Assembly: GCF_023701525.1 (NCBI RefSeq)
Contig: NZ_JAMQAW010000036.1
Span: forward strand, 225,501-289,500
Reading direction: 5' to 3'
Source: Streptomyces albipurpureus
GTDB lineage: Bacteria; Actinomycetota; Actinomycetes; Streptomycetales; Streptomycetaceae
Length of the DNA stretch: 64,000 nt
This document shows positions 52,466 through 60,877 of the stretch, piece after piece. A program made the translations under genes and the position numbers. The notes beneath the pieces were generated by a model. That model did no database searches. It was given only the letters and a program-made list of their open reading frames with translations, and was not told the origin of the DNA. Position 1 is the first letter of the stretch; each line of letters opens with the position of its first letter.

Positions 52466-53440
52466 TCAGCGCAGGGATGGACTGGCCGGAATGGCTTCCT
52501 TGGCGGCCCGCTCGGGGGTCGCGGGGACGGCCTCATGCGGCACTGCGGGCGGTGCGAACGACCTCTTGGCCGTCGGGTTGACCGCCTTGTGAATGGCGCG
52601 CGAGACGGCCTGGATGGTGTTCACACCGTCGTTCATGGTCTTGTTGCCATGGGTGAGGACGGTGATGGTGTAGTCGTGGCCCTTGCCGGTGAAGGCACCG
52701 ATGCTGTGCACCCGCCAGGCGTGGGTGGACCGCGACAGCCAACCGTTCTTCAACTGCACGGTCGCCGTCGTCGGCGCACCCGCCGGCGTCCCCCACCGCT
52801 GGGACGAGACCACATCACGCATCAGTTTCAGCGCATAGGTGCGGGAAGCATCGGTGAGCAGTGTGTTCTTGGTGGTGAGGCGCGAGAGCAGGATCTGCTG
52901 ATCACGGGCGGTGATCTGGGTGAGCCCCCAGTAGCCATTGGCTCCGGCGGTGGTTTCCTTCATCCCGGCCGACGTCAGAAACCGCTTGATCTTGGTCATG
53001 CCGAGTTGCTTCCACAGAGTGGTGGTGGAGGCGTTGTCCGACTTGGTGATCATGGCGGTGGCCAGGGTCTTCTCACGTGCGGTGAGAGCGCGCTTACCGT
53101 TTTGCGCATCGACCAGCAGCGCACCGAGGACGGTCGCCTTGACCACACTGGCCGAGTCGAACTTCTGGGTCGGGCGCAGGGTGCAACTTGACTTACCGGC
53201 AACGTCGTTGAAGTAGATGGCGACGGCGCCCTTGCGGCCCTTGAGGGCCGCGTCGATGTCCTTCTTGAGCTTGGCGGCGAGGCCGGCCGTCTTCGCGGTG
53301 CAGGAGACCGCGGGTGCGGCTGCCGCCGCGGGCGCGGCGGTGCCGACCACGAGGGCGGGCGCGAGCGCCGCGATGGACAGTGCGGCAGCGAGAACGCGCG
53401 ATCTGCGCAGCGCACGACCGGCTATGTGGTGCTGAGTCAT
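52466..53440 (-). CDS. Secreted beta-lactamase-like serine hydrolase (copy 1)
   Basis: 324 aa. Signal peptide (VLAAALSIAALAPALVVG, cleavage near AAA-APA). The domain resembles class A beta-lactamases: nucleophile S-x-x-K in DSASVVKATVL, second motif KSDNAST (SDN), and KNGW in the place of the KTG triad. No omega-loop E-x-x-x-N is visible, so true beta-lactamase activity is doubtful; a penicillin-binding or peptidase-like role is as likely. The C terminus ends in a Pro/Ala/Glu-rich tail. The mature protein has one Cys pair (SCTAK, SSCTL). It is a tandem paralogue of the next gene. Confidence 0.87.
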   Translation of the reverse strand: MTQHHIAGRALRRSRVLAAALSIAALAPALVVGTAAPAAAAAPAVSCTAKTAGLAAKLKKDIDAALKGRKGAVAIYFNDVAGKSSCTLRPTQKFDSASVVKATVLGALLVDAQNGKRALTAREKTLATAMITKSDNASTTTLWKQLGMTKIKRFLTSAGMKETTAGANGYWGLTQITARDQQILLSRLTTKNTLLTDASRTYALKLMRDVVSSQRWGTPAGAPTTATVQLKNGWLSRSTHAWRVHSIGAFTGKGHDYTITVLTHGNKTMNDGVNTIQAVSRAIHKAVNPTAKRSFAPPAVPHEAVPATPERAAKEAIPASPSLR

Positions 53441-53580
53441 GGAGGGTTCCCCTGTCCCCTTGAACTGATGGGGTGCGTCTATGTCGGTGCACCCGCCACT
53501 GATGACTCATGGGGGACGGGATGGTTGTACAACAAATCCTTGCTGGCGCGAACGGTTGCCGACTGGTGACAAAGCCGTCT

Positions 53581-54435
53581 TCACAGCTGCCGGTGGATAG
53601 CGCGCGAAACCGACTCAATGGTGCTAATTCCGTCAGCCATAACGGAGTTGTCCTCGGTGAGTACGGCAAGTGTGTAGTCGTACTCCGCACCGGTGAAGGC
53701 ACCCACACTGTGCACCCGCCAACCGTGGGTGGACCGCGGCAGCCAACCGTTCTTCAACCGCACGGTCGCCGTGGACGGCGCACCGGCCGAGGTGCCCCAG
53801 CGTTGGGACGGAACCACCTCGGCCATCAGCCGCAGCGCGTAGGTACGCGAGGCGCGGTTGAGCACGTTGTTCTCCGTACTCAGCAGCCGGAGCAGTGTGC
53901 CCTGATCACGAGCGGTGGTCTGGGTGAGCCCCCAGTAGCCATGGGCTCCGGGGACGGTGTTCATCATCCCGGCCGACGACAGGAACCGCTTGATCCGGGT
54001 CATCCCGAGCTGGGTCCACAGAGCGGTGGTGGCGGCATTGTCCGACTCAGTGATCATGGCGGTGGCCTGGGACTTCTCCGATGCCGTCAGGGCGCGCCCC
54101 TCGTTCTGCGCGGTACGCAGCAGCGCACCGAGAACGGCCACCTTGATCACACTCGCGGAGTCGAAGGAGCGATCGGCACGCAGCTCACACTGGGTGTCGG
54201 TAAGCCGGTCGTCGAACTGGACGGCCACCGTCGACGACCGCCCCTCCACGGCACCGAGCACTCCTTGGGCCATCTCATAGGCGAGTCGCACATCCGACGA
54301 CGCACAGACGACGACCGGCTCGGCTCCGGCGGCTTCCGCGGCCCCTGCGGCCAGTGGCCCGATGGCCACCCCCGCGGCGAGAACCACAACCCCGGCACCG
54401 GCCCGGCCACGGCGAGGTGATCCGGATGCGCCCAT
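53581..54435 (-). CDS. Secreted beta-lactamase-like serine hydrolase (copy 2)
   Basis: 284 aa from the ATG before GASGSPRRGRA, five bases after AAGGGGG. Signal region AGVVVLAAGVAIGPLAAGA. Same motif set as copy 1: DSASVIKVAVL (S-x-x-K), ESDNAATTAL (SDN), KNGWLPRSTHGWRVHSVGAF, and the same cysteine pair (VVCAS, QCELR). Identity to copy 1 is high over RIKRFLSSAGM, GYWGLTQTTARDQ, SQRWGTSAGAPSTATV and the C terminus. It lacks copy 1's Pro-rich tail. A local duplication is evident; about 140 bp separate the genes, so each may have its own promoter. Confidence 0.87.
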   Translation of the reverse strand: MGASGSPRRGRAGAGVVVLAAGVAIGPLAAGAAEAAGAEPVVVCASSDVRLAYEMAQGVLGAVEGRSSTVAVQFDDRLTDTQCELRADRSFDSASVIKVAVLGALLRTAQNEGRALTASEKSQATAMITESDNAATTALWTQLGMTRIKRFLSSAGMMNTVPGAHGYWGLTQTTARDQGTLLRLLSTENNVLNRASRTYALRLMAEVVPSQRWGTSAGAPSTATVRLKNGWLPRSTHGWRVHSVGAFTGAEYDYTLAVLTEDNSVMADGISTIESVSRAIHRQL

Positions 54436-54563
54436 GACTGCCCCCTTCGTCGGAGGCACCATTGAGACACGGCTAGCTGTGAACGCCGCCGAATTCACGG
54501 TGATGGGCGGGTAGTTCACCGCGACGCGGTGTCATGGACGACGCCGAGGCATCGTTGCGCCGC

Positions 54564-55340
54564 TCAGGGGTGTTGTGACGCCGAGGCGTTGAACGCGTAC
54601 TCCAGCACATAGGCGGAGGCGTCCAGCACCATGTCGTTCACCTCGACCGCCTGGTCGTCATCGGTGTAGGCGGTGCGGGAGATGCGGAGTACGGGCGTGC
54701 CGGGCGCGAGTTTCAGCTGCTCGGCCTCCTCGGAGGTGGGCATCCGGGAGCGGATCTCCTCACGGAAGCGGATCGGCTTGCGACCGATCTCATCGAGCCG
54801 GGCGTAGATGCCACCGGGGCCGGTGTCCGGGAGTGTGATGGCGGTTCCGGCCACGAGTACGGCATCCAGGTAGGAGGCCGCGAGCAGTACCGGTCGCCCA
54901 TCGAGCACAAAGCGCCGACGACGTACGCACGTGGGCGCGCCCTCGGCCAGACCGAGCACCCTCGCGATCGCTTCCGGCGCGGGCTCCTCCGTCACTGAGA
55001 CCAGCTCGACCGCCAGCTCACGCCCTTCGATATCGGCTTCCCACACGGAACGGCCCTCACCCCACTCCCGTACGGAGAGCCGCTCGACGCCCCGGCGCCG
55101 AATCGGCCGGAAGTCCCGTACGAAGACCCCCGCTCCCTTGCGGGCCTCGACGAGCCCTTCGGACTGGAGCACCCCCAGGGCCTGCCGAGCGGTCATCCGG
55201 GCGACCGCGTGGGCGGCCATCAGGTCGTTCTCGCCGGGCAGCCGATCGCCGGGACCGTACCGGCCAGCGGCGATAGCGGCCTTCAGCTCATTGGCGATGC
55301 GCTGGTACTTGGGCTGTCGGCCGGTGCCCTGGCTAACCAT
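54564..55340 (-). CDS. GntR/HutC-type regulator with UTRA domain
   Basis: 258 aa. The ATG (VSQGTGRQPKYQRIANEL) is five bases after AGAGGGGAAG. N-terminal GntR winged helix: IAAGRYGPGDRLPGENDLM, VARMTARQALGVLQSEGLVEARKGAGVFV. The C-terminal UTRA effector domain spans about residues 85-250 (CVRRRRFVLDGRPVLLAASYL, GTPVLRISRTAYTDDDQAVEVNDMV). HutC-subfamily proteins sense sugars, amino sugars or histidine derivatives. Two palindromes with core TCTCTAGAGA lie upstream and fit autoregulation plus control of the divergent gene at 55517. The effector is unknown. Confidence 0.92.
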   Translation of the reverse strand: MVSQGTGRQPKYQRIANELKAAIAAGRYGPGDRLPGENDLMAAHAVARMTARQALGVLQSEGLVEARKGAGVFVRDFRPIRRRGVERLSVREWGEGRSVWEADIEGRELAVELVSVTEEPAPEAIARVLGLAEGAPTCVRRRRFVLDGRPVLLAASYLDAVLVAGTAITLPDTGPGGIYARLDEIGRKPIRFREEIRSRMPTSEEAEQLKLAPGTPVLRISRTAYTDDDQAVEVNDMVLDASAYVLEYAFNASASQHP

Positions 55341-55428
55341 GGAAGCTTCCCCTCTGATCATCCCTAGGCATCCTAGGCACCTTCGGGCGGCCAGGGCCCG
55401 GTGCCTCTGCTCACGAACGACATTCGAA

Positions 55429-55487
55429 CATCTCTAGAGACATATTGACGCGACCTCATGACTCCACCTTACTCATCTCTAGAGATG
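55429..55487. promoter_or_regulatory. Twin GntR operators, core TCTCTAGAGA
   Basis: Site 1: core TCTCTAGAGA at 55431-55440. Site 2: CATCTCTAGAGATG at 55474-55487, a perfect 14 bp palindrome. The centres are 45 bp apart, between the GntR gene and the divergent ATPase-fold gene; the second site is 29 bp before that start codon. Confidence 0.8.
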
Positions 55488-55516
55488 TTGCCCGTGCCGT
55501 TTCTGCCGGAGGCTTC

Positions 55517-55924
55517 ATGTCCATCACCGACCCCACTGAGCATCCCTGGCGACTCCCGCTCAACCCGTCCAGTACCAGCCGTGCCCGCGCGCTCCTACGC
55601 GCTCAGCTCAGACAGTGGCGGATCGAGGACGAAGTGATCGCCACCGCCGAGCTACTGCTCTCGGAACTGGTGACCAACGCCGTCAACCACGCGAAGACCG
55701 CGCCGTCCGGTGAAATCGGGGTGCGGATCACGCGCCGCCAAGGCCTACTCCGTCTGGAGGTGACCGACAGCGGCAGTCGTCCTCCCGAGCGGCGATCAGC
55801 CGCGGTCGACGATCAGGGAGGGCGCGGGCTGATGCTCGTCAGCGCCCTCGGTACGAGTTGGGGTTACCGCCCCCGGCGCGATGGCGCGGGTAAGACCGTA
55901 TGGGTCGAGCTCAAGATCATATGA
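55517..55924 (+). CDS. RsbW-like ATP-binding (anti-sigma type) protein
   Basis: 135 aa single-domain GHKL ATPase of the HATPase_c_2 group. The start ATG (SITDPTEHPWRLPL) follows CCGGAGG. Motifs: N-box ELVTNAVNHAKT (about residues 50-61), G1 region VTDSGSRPPERR and G2 region GGRGLMLVSALG. Streptomyces encode many such orphan RsbW/SpoIIAB relatives, which act as anti-sigma factors or signalling kinases; no partner sigma or anti-anti-sigma gene is adjacent. It is divergent from the GntR gene with both operators upstream, so it may be GntR-controlled. Confidence 0.88.
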   Translation: MSITDPTEHPWRLPLNPSSTSRARALLRAQLRQWRIEDEVIATAELLLSELVTNAVNHAKTAPSGEIGVRITRRQGLLRLEVTDSGSRPPERRSAAVDDQGGRGLMLVSALGTSWGYRPRRDGAGKTVWVELKII

Positions 55925-55966
55925 GATGGTGCGCCCAACCAGACTGACCACAGGTGGAGTTCAGAC

Positions 55967-56158
55967 ATGTCATACATCGCGGTGACCATGGATGACCAGG
56001 CGTTGCGCGAGGCCGCCGCGCTGCTCGGGACGAAGACGAAGACGAAGACGAAGACCGACACCGTGAACCTCGCCCTGCGAACGGTCGTGGCACGGCGGCG
56101 ACGGCTGGGTGTCCAGCCCCCGCTGGAGCTGGACACCCAGCCCGCCATGAGTGAGTGA
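55967..56158 (+). CDS. Orphan RHH antitoxin with hexanucleotide repeat
   Basis: 63 aa VapB-type ribbon-helix-helix protein: strand YIAVTMDDQALREAAALLG, helix DTVNLALRTVVARRRRLG. The ATG is seven bases after GGTGGAG. Between the two helices the usual GTKTK is expanded to GTKTKTKTKT by four in-frame ACGAAG repeats (about 56030-56053). No VapC/PIN gene follows (the next gene is on the other strand), so it is an orphan, or it has a remote partner. The start is 42 bp after the RsbW-like gene and could share its transcript. Confidence 0.83.
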   Translation: MSYIAVTMDDQALREAAALLGTKTKTKTKTDTVNLALRTVVARRRRLGVQPPLELDTQPAMSE

Positions 56159-56228
56159 CTCCCGACGAGCCCCGGGTGCGCAGGGCGTGCGATCCACCCC
56201 CGCACCCCCGCCCCAGAGCCACTGGCCC

Positions 56229-57008
56229 TCAGGCATCCCGGCGACGCAGCGCCACCCACCCCGCCCAGAGCGCCGCCCCCGTCCAGAGCGCCAGCACTCC
56301 CAGCCCCGCCCAAGGGCTCAGCGGTCCGGTCGGGTCCTGGAGGAGGATCTGCTGACCGGCACGGTCCGGGAGGAACTCCGCGATACCGCCGTCGTCGTCC
56401 AGGTCGCCGATGACGAAGGACATCATCATCAGAAACGGGATCAGGGTGCCGATCACCGCGGGCGCGCTGCGCGCCACCATCGTCAACCCCGCCGCGAACA
56501 GCGTGATCAGCGCCAGATAGATCCCGCACCCCAGCACCGACCGCAGCGCCCCCGGATCGCCCAGGCCCACCCCGTATTCGTCCATCAGGGCCTGACCGAT
56601 CAGAAAGCAGGTCAGACTGGTGGCCAGTCCGACCACGAGCGCGAGCGCCCCGATGACCGCGAGTTTCGCCGTGTAGAAGACCCCTCGATGGGGCACCGCC
56701 GCCAGGGAGAGCCGGATGGCGCCGGACTTGTACTCCCCCGCCGCCGCCATCGCGCCGAACGAGACCGCCCCTATCCCGCCGAAGTTCAGGCCGTAGTAGG
56801 CCGAGCGCAGCGGGTCGAACTCCGGGGCAGCCAGCTGCTCGGCGGTGAAGGTGCCGCTCATCAGCAGCGAGAATCCAAGGGTGGCCAGGAACACCGCCGC
56901 CAGCGCCACCCACTGGCCCCGGACGGACACGATCTTCCACCACTCGGAGCGCAGCGAGGGGGTGAGGGAGACATGGGACTTCATCGGTGTCAGAGGGATG
57001 GTGGACAT
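56229..57008 (-). CDS. ABC-2 type transporter permease
   Basis: 259 aa with about six membrane helices (QWVALAAVFLATLGFSLLM, LAVIGALALVVGLATSLTCFL, CGIYLALITLFAAGLTMVA, VIGTLIPFLMMMSFVIG, WAGLGVLALWTGAALWAGWVAL). The conserved GEYKSGAIRLSLAAVPHR between helices one and two is typical of this permease group. Its start lies 2 bp after the stop of the ATPase gene. The pair is divergent from a two-component system, the classical arrangement for bacitracin- or lantibiotic-type sensing and export modules. Substrate unknown. Confidence 0.88.
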   Translation of the reverse strand: MSTIPLTPMKSHVSLTPSLRSEWWKIVSVRGQWVALAAVFLATLGFSLLMSGTFTAEQLAAPEFDPLRSAYYGLNFGGIGAVSFGAMAAAGEYKSGAIRLSLAAVPHRGVFYTAKLAVIGALALVVGLATSLTCFLIGQALMDEYGVGLGDPGALRSVLGCGIYLALITLFAAGLTMVARSAPAVIGTLIPFLMMMSFVIGDLDDDGGIAEFLPDRAGQQILLQDPTGPLSPWAGLGVLALWTGAALWAGWVALRRRDA

Positions 57009-57010
57009 GG

Positions 57011-57943
57011 TCAGACCTCCTGCGACAGGGGCGAAGTGGTGGTGGTGAACTCGGCTTCCCCCGAGGTCAGCGCGAGATAGGCCGCCTCCAACGAGGCTCC
57101 TTCACCGGCGAGTTCAAGGATCGGGATGCCCTCGCGGGCGGCGATCGGACCGATCTCCTCCACTCGGGCGTTCTCCACCGTCCAGCGGCCGTCATCGGCC
57201 TGGACGGGCTGGTATCCCTCGCGGACGAGGACCCCGCGCAGCCGCTCCCCCTCCGTGGTCCGCAGCCGCACCCTCGGTGTCGTCCACTCGTCGAGGAAGT
57301 CCTGTATCCCGGTGTCCGCGAGCAGCCGGCCCTTGCCGAGCACCACCAGGTGATCGGCGACGGCCGCCGTCTCGCTCATCAGATGGCTGGAGACCAGAAC
57401 CGCCCGGCCGTCGTCCGCGAACTCCCGCATCAACTCACGTATCCAGATGATCCCCTCGGGGTCGAGCCCGTTGGAGGGCTCGTCGAGCATCAGCACCGCC
57501 GGATCACCCAGCAGCGCCGCCGCGATCCCCAGCCGCTGCCGCATCCCCAGGGAGAAGGTGCTGATCCTGCGCCGCGCCACGGAGGCGATCCCCGTCTGCT
57601 CCAGCACCTCATCCACCCGACTCGTAGGCAGTCGGCCGGCCGCCGCCAGAACGCGTAGATGGTCCCGGGCGGTACGGGCGCCCAGCGCGGCGCCTGGGTC
57701 GAGCAGAGCGCCCACCGTGCGCAGTGGTTCATCGAGCGAGGCATAGCTCCGCCCGCCGACCGTGGCGGTACCGGAGGTCGGCCGGTCCAGGCCGAGCACC
57801 AGCCGCATGGTCGTGGACTTGCCCGCACCGTTCGGTCCGAGGAAGCCGGTGACCCGGCCGGGCAGCACACTGAACGTCAGGCCGTCCACAGCACGGGTCT
57901 GGCCGTACTCCTTGGTCAGGTTCACTACATCGATGCTGGTCAT
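57011..57943 (-). CDS. ABC transporter ATP-binding protein
   Basis: 310 aa ABC-2 type exporter ATPase. Walker A LGPNGAGKSTTM (about residues 37-48), Q-loop region, signature FSLGMRQRLGIAAAL (about 130), Walker B AVLMLDEPSNGLDPEG and switch His in VLVSSHLMSE. A C-terminal regulatory extension of about 90 residues follows. First gene of the export operon with the permease. Its start is 109 bp from that of the divergent histidine kinase, with a perfect palindrome between. Homologues give resistance to peptide antibiotics or export small hydrophobic molecules. Confidence 0.93.
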   Translation of the reverse strand: MTSIDVVNLTKEYGQTRAVDGLTFSVLPGRVTGFLGPNGAGKSTTMRLVLGLDRPTSGTATVGGRSYASLDEPLRTVGALLDPGAALGARTARDHLRVLAAAGRLPTSRVDEVLEQTGIASVARRRISTFSLGMRQRLGIAAALLGDPAVLMLDEPSNGLDPEGIIWIRELMREFADDGRAVLVSSHLMSETAAVADHLVVLGKGRLLADTGIQDFLDEWTTPRVRLRTTEGERLRGVLVREGYQPVQADDGRWTVENARVEEIGPIAAREGIPILELAGEGASLEAAYLALTSGEAEFTTTTSPLSQEV

Positions 57944-58000
57944 GCGAGTAAGCCTGACCGCCGGACGGGCGTCTCCGCCTCCCCCTGCCGTGGCGGGTCA

Positions 58001-58018
58001 CTCCCCCATGCGGGGGAG
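58001..58018. promoter_or_regulatory. Palindrome between ABC exporter and two-component system
   Basis: CTCCCCCATGCGGGGGAG: 7 bp arms and a 4 bp centre, 34 bp before the histidine kinase start. A candidate site for the LuxR-type response regulator. Confidence 0.65.
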
Positions 58019-58051
58019 CCGGAACCCTTCGTACGCTGGCACGATGTCCAG

Positions 58052-59266
58052 ATGCCCCGCTTCCTTCGCCCGCTGACCCGGTGGGTCACCTACACCCGCT
58101 GGCTGCATCTGCTGATCAGTGTGATCGTCATCGGCATGTGGGTCCTCGTCTTCGACGAGGAGAAGCTCTATGTGCCCCTGCTGTCACTGGCGTTCGCCGG
58201 TCTGATCCCCGCCGTGCGACTCGTCGAAGGGCTTCAGGCGCGGCTGCTGCTGACCGGGCAGGGCTTCAAGGACTCGGGATCGGGCATCTCCGCCGCGCCT
58301 TCGGCGAACTGGCCGGATCGTTGGCGCACCGTCCTGTGGCTGGAGATCCGACTGGTCCTGGGAAACACCCTCGCCTACCTCACGGTGCACCTCCCCGGTC
58401 TCTCCATCGATCTGGGGCTGGCCGCGGCGGGCGATGACACCCGCGTAACGCTCCTCGGGCTGACCGAGAGCCCCTGGTGGTACGGCCTGCTGGCGCCGCT
58501 GCCGATCATCGCCCTGATCGCCGCCGCGGTGGGCGGCGGCAAACTGATCACCGTTGCCGCTCTCTGGCTGCTCGGCCCATCGACCGCCGAGCGGGTCGCC
58601 GCGCTGGAGGAGCGCACCGAGCAGCTGCTGGAACGCAATCGCATCGCCCACGAACTGCATGACTCGATCGGGCACGCGCTGACGGTCGCGGTGCTGCAAG
58701 CGGGCGCGGCCAGGGCGGCGCGGAACCCGGAGTTCACCGAGCGGGCGCTGACCGCGATCGAGGAGACCGGACGGGCCGCGCTGGAGGATCTGGAGCGGGT
58801 GTTGGTGGTGCTGCGCGAGTCCGGGCAGCCAGCGAGCGGCCGTCCCACCCTCGCCGACACCGACCGGCTCCTCGCGTCCGCACGGGCCTCCGGCGCGGAG
58901 GTCCATGCCGAGGTGACCGGCCCGGTGGCGGCCCTCCCCGGGCCGGTGTCCCGGGAGGGCTACCGCATCGTTCAGGAGTCGCTGACCAATGTGCTGCGGC
59001 ACGCGGGCCCGGTACGGACCCGGATATGGATCAACGTCACGGACCAGTCGCTGGAACTGGAGGTGCGCAACCCTCTGGACACATCGGCCACAGTCACCAC
59101 CTTGGCTGGCGGACGAGCCGGGGGCAGCGGGCTGCGGGGCATCCGGGAGCGGGCCGCACTGCTCGGCGGTCAGGCCACCACCGGCCCGCACCAGGACGAG
59201 TGGCGGGTGCGCGTCGACCTGCCGCTGGATCTGGCCCCCACGCGTCGCGCCCGCGCGCCACGATGA
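58052..59266 (+). CDS. Sensor histidine kinase (HisKA_3 type)
   Basis: 404 aa membrane kinase. The start is the ATG before PRFLRPLTRW. Helices: LHLLISVIVIGMWVLV, VPLLSLAFAGLIPAV, and a later pair GLLAPLPIIALIAAAV and LITVAALWLLG. The dimerisation/phosphoacceptor segment has IAHELHDSIGHALT with the acceptor His near residue 203, followed by the HATPase domain (EGYRIVQESLTNVLRHAG N-box, GGSGLRGIRERAALLGG G-box). It is the sensor of a NarL-type pair with the downstream regulator (47 bp gap). Most likely it senses membrane or antibiotic stress handled by the divergent exporter. Confidence 0.92.
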   Translation: MPRFLRPLTRWVTYTRWLHLLISVIVIGMWVLVFDEEKLYVPLLSLAFAGLIPAVRLVEGLQARLLLTGQGFKDSGSGISAAPSANWPDRWRTVLWLEIRLVLGNTLAYLTVHLPGLSIDLGLAAAGDDTRVTLLGLTESPWWYGLLAPLPIIALIAAAVGGGKLITVAALWLLGPSTAERVAALEERTEQLLERNRIAHELHDSIGHALTVAVLQAGAARAARNPEFTERALTAIEETGRAALEDLERVLVVLRESGQPASGRPTLADTDRLLASARASGAEVHAEVTGPVAALPGPVSREGYRIVQESLTNVLRHAGPVRTRIWINVTDQSLELEVRNPLDTSATVTTLAGGRAGGSGLRGIRERAALLGGQATTGPHQDEWRVRVDLPLDLAPTRRARAPR

Positions 59267-59313
59267 CCCGCCCACCACGAGGAACGCCATGGGTTACGAC
59301 TTAGGCTGACCAG

Positions 59314-59964
59314 GTGCCGATCTCCGTGCTCCTCGTCGACGATGAACCACTCGTACGCGCGGGCCTGCGCGCCGTCCTGGAGGCACAGCCGGACATCGAG
59401 GTGGTCGGCGAGGCAGCCGATGGCGCCGCCGTCATCCCCCTCGTACGGCAACTGCGCCCCGATGTCGTCGCGATGGATGTACGGATGCCGCTCCTCGACG
59501 GCATCGAGGCGACCCGGGCCATCCTGCGTACCGTCGACGATCCGCCCAAGATCGTCGTCATCACCACCTTCGAGAACGACGAGTACGTCTACGACGCGCT
59601 GCGCGCGGGCGCGGACGGCTTTCTGCTGAAGCGCTCCCGCCCGGCCGAGATCGTGAACGCGGTACGGCTGGTCGCCGAGGGCGAATCGCTGCTCTTTCCG
59701 GCGGCCGTGCGCTCGCTGGCCGCCGAGTACGGCACCAGCGCGGCCCGCGTGGCGATGCGACGCGCGGCGCTGACCGACCGTGAGGCCGCGGTGCTGCGCC
59801 TGATGGCGCGGGGGATGTCCAATGCGGAGATCGCCGCCCAACTCGTCGTCGGCACCGAGACGGTGAAGACCCATGTCAGTGCCGTACTGGCCAAACTGGG
59901 CGCCCGCGATCGGACCCAGGCGGTGATCGCCGCGTATGAGTCGGGGTTCGTGGCCCCGGCCTAG
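59314..59964 (+). CDS. LuxR/NarL-family response regulator
   Basis: 216 aa from GTG 59314. Receiver domain with acidic pocket VDDE (9-12), phospho-acceptor Asp55 in VVAMDVRMP, TTF and the conserved Lys in FLLKRSR. LuxR-type HTH near residues 150-205 (LTDREAAVLRLMARGMSNAEIA, TVKTHVSAVLAKLGARDRTQAV). It forms a pair with the histidine kinase and probably binds the divergent exporter/kinase control region. No clear Shine-Dalgarno sequence precedes the start, so it may be translated by coupling or leaderlessly. Confidence 0.93.
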   Translation: MPISVLLVDDEPLVRAGLRAVLEAQPDIEVVGEAADGAAVIPLVRQLRPDVVAMDVRMPLLDGIEATRAILRTVDDPPKIVVITTFENDEYVYDALRAGADGFLLKRSRPAEIVNAVRLVAEGESLLFPAAVRSLAAEYGTSAARVAMRRAALTDREAAVLRLMARGMSNAEIAAQLVVGTETVKTHVSAVLAKLGARDRTQAVIAAYESGFVAPA

Positions 59965-60229
59965 AACCGCGCGATGCCCCGGCGAAGTGGCCCATATGTC
60001 AGCGCCCGTCGCCGATCCCTGTCCCACCATCCATCGCTCCGCGCCCCGGCGCTGTCGAGCCCTGACCGACCTCGGTACACCGACCCACCGTCAACTCCCA
60101 GGGCGCGGCGACCCGTTGCCCACGGCCGCCACCGGACGAGAACACCTGCCCAGGGCCCCTGTTCCGGTCGTTCGACAGCGATACCGGGCCCCTGTGAACG
60201 CGCCGGATTCGGCTGCCACAATCGGGATC

Positions 60230-60595
60230 ATGAAGCAGAGGATCGGGTTCATCAGGGAGCGGGCTGAAGCGCTGACCGGCCTGCTGGTCGCCCTCCTGGG
60301 CGGCTTCATCGGCCTTGCCGCATGGGCCGCGCAGGCGGAGGTGCGAGCGCGGGCCGGGTTCGAGAGCGGACCGAACTGGAGCGTGCTCTACGCGGAGCTT
60401 CCGCTGACGGTCCTGGTCGGCGCCGGATGCGCGCTCGCGGCATGGTGGTTGCCGCGCGTGGGAGGGCTGCGGCTCTCCGGGGCGGGTGCCGCCGGGCGAG
60501 CCGTGCTGGTCCTCACCGTCCTGACCGCGTTCTGGCTGGTCGCCGACGGCTGGTACGCCGGGTTGCCCGTACAGGTGCCGGACGTCAAACCCTGA
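60230..60595 (+). CDS. Small membrane protein of unknown function
   Basis: 121 aa, starting at ATG 60230 (MKQRIGFIRERAEALTG); GTG 60194 would extend it. Three hydrophobic stretches are visible: LLVALLGGFIGLAAWAAQA, LTVLVGAGCALAAWWLP and AVLVLTVLTAFWLVADGW. I recognise no family. It lies 270 bp after the response regulator and 283 bp before the HtaA gene, so it is probably transcribed on its own. Weak ribosome-binding site. Confidence 0.7.
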   Translation: MKQRIGFIRERAEALTGLLVALLGGFIGLAAWAAQAEVRARAGFESGPNWSVLYAELPLTVLVGAGCALAAWWLPRVGGLRLSGAGAAGRAVLVLTVLTAFWLVADGWYAGLPVQVPDVKP

Positions 60596-60732
60596 GCGGA
60601 GCAAGCGGACGGGGTCGTCGAGGGGCTCTCGCCGCTGGCCGACCACCACCCGAACCCACTCAACCCGCCCAATCTGGTGGCGCTATCGAAACCCATCGAA
60701 GCCCATCGAACGGGAATCGAAGGAACACGATA

Positions 60733-60762
60733 GTGACACTTTAGGTAAGCCTCACCTAATAT
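60733..60762 (+). promoter_or_regulatory. Iron box (DtxR/IdeR type) over the htaA promoter
   Basis: TTAGGTAAGCCTCACCTAA (60741-60759) matches the 19 bp DtxR/IdeR consensus at nearly every position. It overlaps TAATAT (60757-60762, -10) and lies beside GTGACA (60733-60738, -35). Repression by iron is expected. Confidence 0.9.
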
Positions 60763-60877
60763 GATCAGCGTCGACTTCGGGTCCCCCACTCCGCCAAGCC
60801 GGTCACCACCTCCTGTTCGAACCCAGGGCACAGCCATGCGCTTACACGTGTATGTCGCCCCTTGTCCCGAAGGAGAC

